NCBI RefSeq assembly: GCF_001895045.1
Contig: NZ_BDAM01000010.1
Location: forward strand, 248,001-312,000
Length of the DNA: 64,000 bases
Source: Rhodococcus coprophilus NBRC 100603
GTDB taxonomy: Bacteria; Actinomycetota; Actinomycetes; Mycobacteriales; Mycobacteriaceae
Reading direction: 5' to 3'
In this document: positions 28,392-37,003 of the stretch, in pieces
Layout: every line of letters begins with the position of its first letter
How positions within the stretch are numbered: the stretch's first letter is position 1
The notes under the pieces: generated by a model
What the model saw: only the letters and a program-made list of their open reading frames with translations
The model's database searches: none
Told to the model about the DNA's origin: nothing
Made by a program: the position numbers and the translations under genes

Positions 28392-29819
28392 TCAGGGAGC
28401 GATCTGGGCGGTCATCGCGGCGCGGTATCCCTCACCGTACGGCGGCAACATTCCCCACTCGCGACGCGGATCGTGCTCAGGCGACTCGAAAACCGTGCGG
28501 GCATGGCTGAATTCGAGGAAACCTTCACGTCCGTTGTAGTGGCCCATACCGGATCCTCCGACGCCGCCGAACGGCGCGTCGAGCATCCCCGCGTGCATCA
28601 TCGCGTCGTTGATCGTGACGCCACCGGAAGTGGTGCCCTCGATCACCGCGCGCTGCTCCTCGGAATCCCGGCCGAAGTAGTACAGCGCCAACGGCTTCGG
28701 TCCGGCATTGATACGTCCGAGAACCTGATCGAGATCGTCGTACGTCCGAACCACCATGGCCGGTCCGAAGATCTCCTCCTGCGAGATCGCCGCCGATTCC
28801 GGTGGGTCGAGCACCAGACGCAGTGGCCGTCGGCGCTCGGTGGTGCTGATCGGCTCGTCGGGAACGACGACGACACGCGCACCGAGATCTGCTGCCTCTC
28901 TGACATATTCGTCGACCCGAGCGGCGTGCCGGTCGGCGACGACGGCGATCACGTCCGGGTTGCCGGCCGCGGTGGGCAGCAGTTCCTCGTAGGAGCGCGC
29001 GACCGCCGAAAGGAACGACTCCAGGGCTTCCGAGGGAACGTACACGGTGTCGGGGTTGACGCAGAGCTGTCCACCGTTGGTGGCCTTGGCAACCGCGATG
29101 CGGAAGGCCGCAGTGTCGAGGTCTGCGGAGCGGCCGATGATCGTGGGCGACTTGCCGCCCAGCTCCAAGGTGACCGGAACGAGATTGCGTGCGGCATTCT
29201 CGAGCACCGAGCGGCCCGCTGCCACCCCACCCGTGAACACGATGTGGTCGAACGGCAGCGACGTCAGGGACTGCGCGACGTCGGGTCCGCCGGTGACGAC
29301 GGCGACGTCGGTGGGGTCGAGAAACTCTGCCGCCGCTTCGGCCAGCACCTGCGCGGTACGCGGGACGACCTCGGACGGCTTGAGTACGGCGCGGTTGCCG
29401 GCCGCCAGCACACCGGCGAGGGGACTCATGAGCGTGAACACCGGTGCGTTCCACGTCCCGATGATCGCTACCGAGCCCTTCGGCTGATAGTGCACCGCGG
29501 CGGTCGCGCCGAGCTGGTCGTAGGGCGAGAACACCGACCGCTGCTCCGGCTGCATCCACTCGTCGATGTGATCGCGCGAGTACTTCAGCGCAGTCAGAGA
29601 GCCGAGCACGTCGTTGACGGTCGAGTATCCCGGGTGACGCCCGCCGAAATCGGCGTCGATCGCCTCGACCAGTTCGTCGCAGCGAGCGAGCATGTCGATC
29701 ACCCGCTGGATGCGGGCTCGGCGTTCGTCTGCGGAGCTCGTCCGCCGGGTGCGGAACTCTGCCAGCTGGCCCGCGAGAATCTGGTCGGCCGCGAGTCCCG
29801 CGTCGGTGTGTGTGGTCAT
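28392..29819 (-). CDS. aldehyde dehydrogenase (coniferyl-aldehyde type)
   Basis: A 475-residue NAD(P)-dependent ALDH. The base Glu is in LELGGKSP, the nucleophile Cys in GGQLCVNPD, and SQEEIFGP marks the cofactor loop. The relatively short N-terminus and GTWNAPVFTLMSP segment match the coniferyl-aldehyde/fatty-aldehyde branch. The ATG at 29819 gives a normal length. It is the first gene of an ALDH-ADH operon inserted between fadE5 and the VanW gene. A TGACC-GG-GGTCA palindrome lies 14 bp ahead. Confidence 0.9.
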   Translation of the reverse strand: MTTHTDAGLAADQILAGQLAEFRTRRTSSADERRARIQRVIDMLARCDELVEAIDADFGGRHPGYSTVNDVLGSLTALKYSRDHIDEWMQPEQRSVFSPYDQLGATAAVHYQPKGSVAIIGTWNAPVFTLMSPLAGVLAAGNRAVLKPSEVVPRTAQVLAEAAAEFLDPTDVAVVTGGPDVAQSLTSLPFDHIVFTGGVAAGRSVLENAARNLVPVTLELGGKSPTIIGRSADLDTAAFRIAVAKATNGGQLCVNPDTVYVPSEALESFLSAVARSYEELLPTAAGNPDVIAVVADRHAARVDEYVREAADLGARVVVVPDEPISTTERRRPLRLVLDPPESAAISQEEIFGPAMVVRTYDDLDQVLGRINAGPKPLALYYFGRDSEEQRAVIEGTTSGGVTINDAMMHAGMLDAPFGGVGGSGMGHYNGREGFLEFSHARTVFESPEHDPRREWGMLPPYGEGYRAAMTAQIAP

Positions 29820-29832
29820 GTGGCCGAGGTTA

Positions 29833-29844
29833 TGACCGGGGTCA
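29833..29844. promoter_or_regulatory. TGACCGGGGTCA palindrome upstream of ALDH-ADH operon
   Basis: A perfect 5-2-5 inverted repeat (TGACC-GG-GGTCA) begins 14 bp upstream of the ALDH start in the 72-bp gap after the VanW gene. It may be an operator for the dehydrogenase operon. The regulator is unknown. Confidence 0.4.
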
Positions 29845-29891
29845 CACTCCCCGACGCGCGATCCCGGTCATCGGGACCGGCCGACCGGCCC

Positions 29892-32375
29892 TCAGTTGGC
29901 GGAGGTGCCCGCCGGTTCGGGAATGCTCACGGACTCGGGCTGCCGCCGGGGCGGCGCGGCCGTTTCCGGCTGCGCGATCGGCTCCGCCGTGTCAGCGACA
30001 TCCTCACCGGGCGCTTGCGCAGGCGCTCCGACCGGAACACTCTCGGGCGTCGACGATGCCGGTGCGGGCGCCGGGCTCGCCGGAGCGGGTGCGTCTCCCG
30101 CACCCTGGTCGCCCTCGGAATCCGCGCCGTCCTTCTCGTCGGGCTCGACGCACTTGACGACCGGGACGGGGTCGTAGCGCACCGTGCGTGTCGCGTTGGA
30201 GATCTGGGCGCCCGTCTTCGCGTCGGTGACGACACGAGTGTCGGAGACGGTGAAGCCCTTCGCTCCGGCCGACGCGATGCATCCCGGGCCGGCCGGCAAC
30301 GTGATGGTGTTCGGGTCGGTGTAGTTCGTGCGCTCACCCGTGATCGACTGCACGTTCACCGTCTTGGTGCCCCACAGGCGGACGGTGACGTCGGAACTGG
30401 TTGTGATCGTCTGGATGAGCACGCCTGTGTCGAACGGGTTGCGGAACTGCAGGTCGATCGCACCTTCGAACACTGTGGCCTCGCGGGCAGCGGGGTACCG
30501 GGAGATGTAGTAACTGTGCTCGGTGTGGGCCACGTCCTCCATGCCCGCGAAGTAGGTCGCGTTGTAGAGGGTCGTCGCGAGCTGGCTGATACCGCCACCG
30601 ACGGCCTTGCCGGGGCGGCCCGCTTCGATGATGCCCGACTCGACGTACCCCTCGGCGGTGCCGCGAGGACCGGTGTAACCGTTGAGGGAGAACGTCTCCC
30701 CCGGCTTGACGACCGCGCCGTCGATCTCGGCGGCGGCGAGCCGGATGTTGACGCCGGAGGCGTACTCGAACCCGCCGGTGGTGAACTCACCGATGACCTC
30801 GTTGATGCCCAGCTTCTCGGCAGCTTCGGTGGTCAGCTCAGGGTCCACGGTCTGGTACACCGCGTCGACCGCCCGGTCGTCGGTGACGGCGAGCAGTTGC
30901 GGGAACGTTTCGAGGGTTTTTGCCCAGTCGACGAGTTCTCCCTTGACGCCGGGGACCACCGCGGGGCTGCCGCCCTGGATCTCGACCCGGGCGTCGCGGG
31001 GCTCGGTCTCCGTCGGCTCGAGCTGCGGCGCGAGGATCTCGACCGCTGCCTCCGGGTGGTACTCGGGTGTCAGGCCGCCGTTGCCGTCGGGCACGAACGA
31101 GAGCACCGCGCCGATCTGATCGCGGGCCAAGGTCGCCGCAGTCCCGTCCCGGCCGCGCACGACGAGGTCTGCGGAAACCGCAGGCACGGCAATGTCGGCG
31201 AGCGCCCGGTCGAGGCCCTCGCGGGTGACGGTCACATCGACCTGCTCGACCGGCAGCGACACTTCCCCGAACGCCCAGCGCTCGGCGAACACGTCGGATG
31301 CGGTGGCGATGTCGACGCGCTGCCCGGGCTGCGGGATCACCGGGACGGGCGTGCCGCCCTCGAACACGATGTTGCCCTCACGGGGCGCGTACGCGGCGGC
31401 CGCGGTGAACTCGTCGAGAGCAACGACGAGCGCAGCATCGTCGCGGGTGGAGACGACTCCGATCTCCTCGGTGCCGAAGAACGACGCGAGTCGCGCGAAG
31501 GGGTTGAGCGGCTGGGATCCGACGCGATCGAGCGTCGCGTCCCAATCGATACCGATGCCCGCCTGAGCAGGCACGATCTCACCGGTCGTTTCTCCCGCGA
31601 GCACACGGACGGGCTCGTCGAGCCGTTCTGTGAGCACCTCACGCAGGTGCGCTTCCGCCTCGTCGAGAGGCTCTCCGCCGATCTCGATGCCGGCGACGGT
31701 GACCCCACGCGGCACCTTGCCCGAGCTGATGGCGAGGTCTGCGACGTAGAGCACGGCGAGCAGAGCGACGATGCCACCGACCACCAGTGCGACCGTCCGC
31801 TTCGGCAATCCGGACCACCACGGGCCCGACCCGTCGCCCGACGACCCGGAGTTGCCTCCGGGCGGCGGGGCCACCGGGGGCGGTGGCGTGGGCGGCGACG
31901 CCGGGGGCTGCGCGGGACGGGAATCCTGCGCAGGACGGGAATCCTGCGCGGAACGGGAGTCCTGCGCGGGCCGAGAGTCCTGAGGCTGCGCGGGGCGCGA
32001 CTCGGAGGTGGGGAGCGGTGTGCTTCCGACGGGCTTCGGGGCCGGGGTATCCGACGAACGCTGGAGCGGGGTGGTGGAGGGCTCCTCGCCGCGACCGGGG
32101 CGCTTCACCACCGGAATCACCGTGGTCGGAGCATCGGACGGGGACGGTTCGTCCGTGTCGGGACCGGCGGGCGAGTCCGCGGTGCGACCTGCACGATCGT
32201 CCGGCTCGTTCGGAGAGTTGTCACCGGTCGGTGGTGGGGCGAAAGCCGCGAACTGCTCCGTCGGGGCCGACGCGCTGTTGGACTCTTTTTCCGACGAATC
32301 CCGCGAGTCGGGCTCCGCGGGCCGAACGTCGTCGTTCTCGTGTTCGGAGCCGTCGGTCCCGTTTGTGCCGCTCAC
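29892..32375 (-). CDS. VanW-family, PG-binding cell-wall protein
   Basis: An 827-residue bitopic protein. A Pro/Ser/Gln/Asp-rich cytoplasmic region (1-185) carries [P/S]AQDSR hexapeptide repeats. One membrane helix follows (about 190-212), then repeated peptidoglycan-binding-4-like extracellular domains, a VanW domain (about 515-680, with GGGISQLATTLYNATYFAG), and a Pro/Ala/Glu tail. VanW proteins are cell-wall proteins of unsettled chemistry. The GTG at 32375 follows AAGGGAT and places the acidic N-terminus in the cytoplasm. No van resistance genes are adjacent. Confidence 0.85.
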   Translation of the reverse strand: MSGTNGTDGSEHENDDVRPAEPDSRDSSEKESNSASAPTEQFAAFAPPPTGDNSPNEPDDRAGRTADSPAGPDTDEPSPSDAPTTVIPVVKRPGRGEEPSTTPLQRSSDTPAPKPVGSTPLPTSESRPAQPQDSRPAQDSRSAQDSRPAQDSRPAQPPASPPTPPPPVAPPPGGNSGSSGDGSGPWWSGLPKRTVALVVGGIVALLAVLYVADLAISSGKVPRGVTVAGIEIGGEPLDEAEAHLREVLTERLDEPVRVLAGETTGEIVPAQAGIGIDWDATLDRVGSQPLNPFARLASFFGTEEIGVVSTRDDAALVVALDEFTAAAAYAPREGNIVFEGGTPVPVIPQPGQRVDIATASDVFAERWAFGEVSLPVEQVDVTVTREGLDRALADIAVPAVSADLVVRGRDGTAATLARDQIGAVLSFVPDGNGGLTPEYHPEAAVEILAPQLEPTETEPRDARVEIQGGSPAVVPGVKGELVDWAKTLETFPQLLAVTDDRAVDAVYQTVDPELTTEAAEKLGINEVIGEFTTGGFEYASGVNIRLAAAEIDGAVVKPGETFSLNGYTGPRGTAEGYVESGIIEAGRPGKAVGGGISQLATTLYNATYFAGMEDVAHTEHSYYISRYPAAREATVFEGAIDLQFRNPFDTGVLIQTITTSSDVTVRLWGTKTVNVQSITGERTNYTDPNTITLPAGPGCIASAGAKGFTVSDTRVVTDAKTGAQISNATRTVRYDPVPVVKCVEPDEKDGADSEGDQGAGDAPAPASPAPAPASSTPESVPVGAPAQAPGEDVADTAEPIAQPETAAPPRRQPESVSIPEPAGTSAN
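31915..31986 (-). repeat. four 18-bp tandem repeats inside the VanW-family gene
   Basis: Units at 31915-31932, 31933-31950, 31951-31968 and 31969-31986 differ by a few bases (GGACGGGAATCCTGCGCA type). They encode repeated [P/S]AQDSR hexapeptides in the cytoplasmic linker. The 18-bp unit keeps the frame, so copy number can vary without breaking the protein. Confidence 0.85.
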
Positions 32376-32480
32376 CCAAATCCCTTCACCAACTGGGCGC
32401 ACGGGGACGGAACCTCGTGCGCCGGTTACCACATCCAGAGTAGTTCCCCGGCTGAGCGCCACTGCGGGCGGAATGCAGAA

Positions 32481-32525
32481 ACCCCGTGTTGCTACCAGGT
32501 CGGGGGTCAGGCAGCAACACGGGGT
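32481..32525 (-). terminator. hairpin after fadA2
   Basis: ACCCCGTGTTGCT (32481-32493) and its exact complement (32513-32525) enclose a 19-nt loop. It lies 66 bp past the fadA2 stop and upstream of the VanW gene on the same strand. The loop is long for a simple terminator, so an attenuator is also possible. Confidence 0.65.
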
Positions 32526-32590
32526 CGACCGGTCTATCGCTGTGCTCGCCGGAGCGTTACAGACCTACCGGAACTTTTTCGAGGCGTGAG

Positions 32591-33904
32591 CTAGGCCTCG
32601 AGAATCGCGGTCACACCCTGGCCACCGGCAGCGCAGATGGAGATGAGGCCGCGGACCGGCCGGCCGGTTTCCTGCATCTTCTCGTGCAGCATCTTCGCCA
32701 GCGACGCGACGATGCGTCCACCGGTCGCCGCGAACGGGTGTCCGGCCGCGAGGGACGAACCGTTGACGTTGAGCTTGCTGCGGTCGATCGATCCCAGCGG
32801 TGCGTCGAGGCCGAGCTTGCCCTTGCAGTAATCCTCCGACTCGAACGCCTGCAGCGTCGCGAGCACCACGGAGGCGAACGCCTCGTGGATCTCGTAGAAG
32901 TCGAAGTCCTGCAAAGTGAGCCCGTTGCGCTGCAGCAACCGCGGGATGGCGTAGGTGGGGGCCATGAGCAGGCCGTCGCCGCCGTGGATGTAGTCGACTG
33001 CCGCTGTCTCCGAATCGACGAGGTAGGCGAGAACGGGAAGCTTTCGACTCGCCGCCCACTCCTCCGTCGACAGCAGCGCCGCCGAGGCACCGTCGGTAAG
33101 AGGTGTGGAGTTGCCGGCGGTCATGGTGGCGTCGCCGAGCTTCTTGCCGAACACGGGCTGGAGCGTCGACAGCTTCTCCACCGACGAGTCGGGCCGCAGA
33201 TTGTCGTCGCGGGTGAGGCCGAGGAACGGGGTGACGAGATCGTCGAAGAAGCCGCGGTCGTAGGCGGCGGCCATGTTGCGGTGGCTCGCGACGGCCAGTT
33301 CGTCCTGGTCTTCGCGACGAACCCCGAATTCCTTGGCGGTGATCGCGGCGTGCTCACCCATCGACAGGCCGGTGCGCGGTTCGCCGTTGCGGGGGATCTC
33401 GATGCCGAGCATCGAGGGCCGCACGTTGCCGAGCAGCTTGGCGCGGGCACCGGCGCTGCGTGCCCGGTTGAGCGAGAGGAGGAATTCGCGGAGCTCGTTG
33501 CCCACCGCGATGGGTGCGTCGGAGGTGGTGTCGACACCGCCGCCGATGCCGGCTTCGATGCGGCCGGCGGCGATCGCGTCGCCCACCGAGATGATGGACT
33601 GCAATCCGGTGCCGCACGCCTGCTGGAGATCCCAGGCGGGCGTGTACGGGCTCAGGGCGCTGCCCAGGACCGACTCCCGGACGAGGTTGAAGTCGCGGCT
33701 GTGCTTGAGGACGGCCCCTCCGACGACTGCGCCGAGGCGCTCGCCCTGGAGGTTGAAGCGGCCGACGAGACCGTCGAGAGTCGCGGTGAACATGTCCTGA
33801 TTCGATGCGCGCGCGTATTTGCGGTCGGACCGGGCGAACGGGATCCTGTTGCCCCCGAGAACGGCGACACGGCGCTGTTGCGTGGAACGGGCTTTGGTGG
33901 TCAC
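32591..33904 (-). CDS. fadA2: acetyl-CoA acyltransferase FadA2 (thiolase)
   Basis: A 437-residue thiolase that cleaves 3-ketoacyl-CoA. Acyl-accepting Cys97 is in QQACGTGLQS, the His in AAGHPFAATG and the second catalytic Cys in ICAAGGQG. The GTG at 33904 follows GGGAGA. It is divergent from fabG4-htdX across a 107-bp gap that carries a TTAC-N6-GTAA site. The arrangement matches the Rv0241c-Rv0243 block in M. tuberculosis as I remember it. Confidence 0.94.
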   Translation of the reverse strand: MTTKARSTQQRRVAVLGGNRIPFARSDRKYARASNQDMFTATLDGLVGRFNLQGERLGAVVGGAVLKHSRDFNLVRESVLGSALSPYTPAWDLQQACGTGLQSIISVGDAIAAGRIEAGIGGGVDTTSDAPIAVGNELREFLLSLNRARSAGARAKLLGNVRPSMLGIEIPRNGEPRTGLSMGEHAAITAKEFGVRREDQDELAVASHRNMAAAYDRGFFDDLVTPFLGLTRDDNLRPDSSVEKLSTLQPVFGKKLGDATMTAGNSTPLTDGASAALLSTEEWAASRKLPVLAYLVDSETAAVDYIHGGDGLLMAPTYAIPRLLQRNGLTLQDFDFYEIHEAFASVVLATLQAFESEDYCKGKLGLDAPLGSIDRSKLNVNGSSLAAGHPFAATGGRIVASLAKMLHEKMQETGRPVRGLISICAAGGQGVTAILEA

Positions 33905-33949
33905 TGGTGTCTCCCGGATTCAGATGGACTCGAATTCTGGTTACTATTC

Positions 33950-33963
33950 TTACTCACGGGTAA
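33950..33963. promoter_or_regulatory. TTAC-N6-GTAA operator between fadA2 and fabG4
   Basis: A perfect TTAC-TCACGG-GTAA. It lies 46 bp from the fadA2 start and 48 bp from the fabG4 start, so one site can control both directions. It shares TTACTC and GTAA with the sites upstream of fadE5 and of the TetR gene at 36320. Confidence 0.7.
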
Positions 33964-34011
33964 GTTTGTTGTCGACCAGTGCATCGACGACCGAAAGAAG
34001 AAGGTGGAACC

Positions 34012-35358
34012 GTGGCAGAAGCCAAGGGCGCACCCAAGCTCTACGCCCAGATCATCTCGTCCGCACCCGGATCCTTCCTCGCCAAGCAGTTCGGCCTGCC
34101 GCAGCCCGAGAAGCTCAGGCGCTACCAGCCCGGCGAAGCCGCACTCCCCGGGCCACTCCTTCTCGGCGGCAACGGCCGGCTGATCGATCCGCTCCGGACG
34201 CTGCTGAGCGATTACCCGGCAGCCGACCCCGCCGACAGCACCTTCGGCGCCCTCGTCTTCGACGCGACCGGCATCACCGACGCTGCGAGCCTCGAACAGC
34301 TTTTCACGTTCTTCCAGCCCGCGATCCGGAATCTCGCGCCCAGCGGGCGCGTCGTGGTGCTCGGCACCACCCCGGAAGAGGCCGCCTCGGTAGACGAGCG
34401 CATCGCCCAGCGCGCGCTCGAGGGCTTCACCCGCAGCCTCGCGAAAGAACTTCGCCGTGGCGCGACCGCACAACTCGTCTACGTCTCCCCGAAGGCCTCG
34501 ACAGGATTGTCGGGTGCCGAATCGACCCTGCGGTTCCTGCTGTCGGCGAAGTCGGCCTTCGTCGACGGCCAGGTCATCCGGATCGGTGAGGGCGACGCCA
34601 CGGCTCCCGCGTCGTGGGACAAGCCCCTCGCGGGCAAGGTCGCCGTCGTCACCGGCGCGGCCCGCGGCATCGGTGCCACCATCGCCGAGGTGCTCGCCCG
34701 CGACGGCGCGACGGTGGTCGCCGCGGACGTCCCCGCCGCCGGAGAGGCGCTCGCTCAGACCGCCAACAAGGTCGGCGGCACAGCCCTCGCACTCGACGTC
34801 ACCGCGTCCGACGCAGGCGACAAGCTCGCGGCACATCTTCTCGAGCGTCACGGTGGAGCGGACATCATCGTGCACAACGCGGGCATCACCCGCGACAAGC
34901 TCCTCGCGAACATGGACGACGCCAAGTGGAACGCCGTGATCGGCGTGAATCTGATTGCGCCCCAGAAGATCACCGACGTCCTCGTCGAGAAGGGCGCACT
35001 CAAGGAGGGCGGCCGCGTCGTCGACGTCTCCTCGATCGCGGGAATCGCCGGCAACCGGGGACAAACCAACTACGGCGCATCCAAGGCCGGCGTCATCGGC
35101 CTCGTGCAGGCAACCGCCCCGGTCCTCGCTCAGAAGAACATCACCATCAACGCGGTTGCGCCCGGTTTCATCGAGACCGCCATGACCGCGGCCATCCCGC
35201 TCGCCACCCGCGAAGGCGGCCGGCTCATGAGTTCGCTGCAGCAGGGCGGCGAAACCGTCGACGTCGCCGAGACGGTGGCCTGGTTCGCGAGCCCCGCGTC
35301 GAGCGCCGTGACCGGGCAGGTCGTCCGGGTCTGCGGCCAGTCCATGCTGGGGGCCTGA
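34012..35358 (+). CDS. fabG4: 3-oxoacyl reductase FabG4 (high-molecular-weight FabG)
   Basis: A 448-residue FabG with an N-terminal flavodoxin-like domain (1-200) and a C-terminal SDR domain (about 205-448). The second domain has [28 protein letters not shown] and the Tyr/Lys pair in YGASKAG. The mycobacterial enzyme reduces 3-oxoacyl-CoA with NADH. The GTG at 34012 follows AGGTGG. Its stop overlaps the htdX start (TGATG), so the two are coupled as a reductase-dehydratase pair. Confidence 0.93.
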   Translation: MAEAKGAPKLYAQIISSAPGSFLAKQFGLPQPEKLRRYQPGEAALPGPLLLGGNGRLIDPLRTLLSDYPAADPADSTFGALVFDATGITDAASLEQLFTFFQPAIRNLAPSGRVVVLGTTPEEAASVDERIAQRALEGFTRSLAKELRRGATAQLVYVSPKASTGLSGAESTLRFLLSAKSAFVDGQVIRIGEGDATAPASWDKPLAGKVAVVTGAARGIGATIAEVLARDGATVVAADVPAAGEALAQTANKVGGTALALDVTASDAGDKLAAHLLERHGGADIIVHNAGITRDKLLANMDDAKWNAVIGVNLIAPQKITDVLVEKGALKEGGRVVDVSSIAGIAGNRGQTNYGASKAGVIGLVQATAPVLAQKNITINAVAPGFIETAMTAAIPLATREGGRLMSSLQQGGETVDVAETVAWFASPASSAVTGQVVRVCGQSMLGA

Positions 35359-36215
35359 TGGCGGTCATCGAACTCGATTCGAGCCCGTCGGTTCTCGACG
35401 TCTACAGCCGGGCGGTGCTTTCGGCACTCCCGGTCGTGGGGGCGAAGGGCGGCACCCTTCCCGACGACACCTTGGTGTTGCGCGGACTGCGCGTCGATCC
35501 GGACAACCTCGCCGAGTACGCGAAGGTGTGCGGACTGACGTTCGGAGACACGCTCCCCCTCACCTACCCGTTCATGCTCACCTTTCCCGTAGTCATGAAA
35601 CTGATGGTCTCCAAGGGGTTTCCCTTCGCTGCCGTCGGATCGGTGCACGCCGAGAACGTGATCGAGCAGCAGCGTCCGATCTCCGTCACCGAACCGCTCG
35701 ACGTGCGGGTGCATGCGGAGAACATGCGTGAACACCGCAAGGGTGTGCTGGTGGATGTCGTCAGTGAAGTCGCGGTCGGCAGGGAACAGGTGTGGCGGCA
35801 GACGTCGACGTTCCTTCATCAGCAACGCACGTCTCTGTCGGGACAGCCCCGGCAGGATCCCCCGAAGGAGGAGATCCCGCCGGTTCCGACTTCCACGTTG
35901 AGGGTGGATCAGAAGATCATCTCCCGGTATGCTGCGGTCTCTGGAGACCGGAATCCGATCCACGTCTCTACCTTGGGTGCCAAAGCCTTCGGCTTTCCGA
36001 AGACGATCGCCCACGGAATGTGGAGCGCGGCGGCGGCATTGCGCGCCGTCGAGGGCAAGGTCCCGGGAGCAGTGACCTATGCGGTGAAATTCGGTAAGCC
36101 GGTGCTTCTTCCGGCGACGGTGAATCTCTACGCGCGGCGCGACGCCGACGGTTGGGATCTCTCGCTTCGCCATCCGAAGAAGCTCTACCCGCACCTCACC
36201 GCAACGCTGCGCTGA
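35358..36215 (+). CDS. htdX: 3-hydroxyacyl dehydratase HtdX (MaoC, double hotdog)
   Basis: A 285-residue R-specific dehydratase/hydratase. The C-terminal hotdog has the hydratase-2 motif YAAVSGDRNPIHVSTLGAKA with the Asp/His catalytic pair and FPKTIAHGMW. The N-terminal hotdog is degenerate. It acts after FabG4 on 3-hydroxyacyl substrates. The start overlaps the fabG4 stop. A strong terminator follows the gene. Confidence 0.92.
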   Translation: MAVIELDSSPSVLDVYSRAVLSALPVVGAKGGTLPDDTLVLRGLRVDPDNLAEYAKVCGLTFGDTLPLTYPFMLTFPVVMKLMVSKGFPFAAVGSVHAENVIEQQRPISVTEPLDVRVHAENMREHRKGVLVDVVSEVAVGREQVWRQTSTFLHQQRTSLSGQPRQDPPKEEIPPVPTSTLRVDQKIISRYAAVSGDRNPIHVSTLGAKAFGFPKTIAHGMWSAAAALRAVEGKVPGAVTYAVKFGKPVLLPATVNLYARRDADGWDLSLRHPKKLYPHLTATLR

Positions 36216-36218
36216 GCG

Positions 36219-36276
36219 ACAGGAGGGTGGGTACCGGGACGCGATGGGGGCGTCCCGGCACCCGCTCTCCTGTTTT
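36219..36276 (+). terminator. long intrinsic terminator after htdX
   Basis: ACAGGAG...GGTACCGGGACGC pairs with GCGTCCCGG...CTCCTGT as a long stem with small bulges, ending in TTTT (36273-36276). This is one of the few hairpins here with a clear T-tract. Confidence 0.85.
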
Positions 36277-36319
36277 CGATCGCCTGCCCCCTGCCCCTGG
36301 GCACCGTGCCGCGGCTTGT

Positions 36320-36928
36320 TCAGCCGGTCGCTTCCGAGCGTTTCCGGCCGGCGAGCCCACGCCACGCCAGGTTGTCGAGGAGTTCGGCCGCCTTCTCGAC
36401 ATCGATTTCGCCGCCCGCGATCCGGTCGGCGACCGCCTCTCCTGCGCCGACCAGCGCGACGGCCATGATCGTGAAATCCGTCCCCGGTTCCGGGTCTCGG
36501 GTGCTCGACTCGAGCAGGTGGGCGGTGAGTTCGATGAGCCGGTCGCGGCTACCCCTCACCTGCCCAGCGAACACCGGCTGCGCGAGCGCCTGACGGTAGA
36601 GCACCATCCACGAATTGCGATGCTCGTCGACGAACCCGAGGAATGCCTCGAGCGCGACCCGCAGTTGCTCACGCGGCGAGAGCGCCGGATCTCCGGCGGG
36701 GGTGAGCGCTTCGACGAACCGCTGCCCCTCGCGGTTGATGCACGCGGCGAACAGTTCGTCCTTCGACCCGTAATAGAGATAGAGCATGGGCTTCGAGATC
36801 GACGCCCGGGCTGCGATGGCATCCATGGACGTGTCGTGGAATCCGTGCTCGGAGAAGACATCCACCGCCGCATCGAGCATCTGCTGCTCCCGCACCGCAC
36901 GCGGCAATCGCTTGGTTCCGCCGGCCAT
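36320..36928 (-). CDS. TetR-family regulator of the fad/fabG4 block
   Basis: A 202-residue TetR protein. The HTH is TSMDAIAARASISKPMLYLYY (minus the final residue for quotation, residues about 33-52), followed by GSKDELFAACI and a helical effector domain. The ATG at 36928 gives a normal length. It sits where I recall Rv0238 in M. tuberculosis. A TTAC-N6-GTAG site 31-44 bp upstream of its start matches sites before fadE5 and fadA2/fabG4. I infer it represses itself and these genes and that acyl-CoA is the ligand. Confidence 0.88.
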   Translation of the reverse strand: MAGGTKRLPRAVREQQMLDAAVDVFSEHGFHDTSMDAIAARASISKPMLYLYYGSKDELFAACINREGQRFVEALTPAGDPALSPREQLRVALEAFLGFVDEHRNSWMVLYRQALAQPVFAGQVRGSRDRLIELTAHLLESSTRDPEPGTDFTIMAVALVGAGEAVADRIAGGEIDVEKAAELLDNLAWRGLAGRKRSEATG

Positions 36929-36958
36929 GGACCCTCCCCACCTCCTCGAATCGGTTTC

Positions 36959-36972
36959 TTACTCTACGGTAG
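36959..36972. promoter_or_regulatory. TTAC-N6-GTAG operator upstream of tetR
   Basis: TTAC-TCTACG-GTAG lies 31 bp upstream of the tetR start, in the 75-bp gap after lpqI. It is the third member of the shared motif set and suggests autoregulation. Confidence 0.6.
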
Positions 36973-37003
36973 GGAAGTTTCCGCACAGGCGCGAACACGC
37001 GTT

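Noticed and set aside
31915-31986. Short CRISPR-like array
   Set aside because: The units are contiguous without spacers and encode an in-frame peptide repeat.
28314-32594. A 1426-codon plus-strand frame over the ALDH and VanW genes
   Set aside because: Both minus-strand genes have intact motifs, SDs and normal lengths. The plus frame has no domain and low-complexity Arg/Gly sequence.
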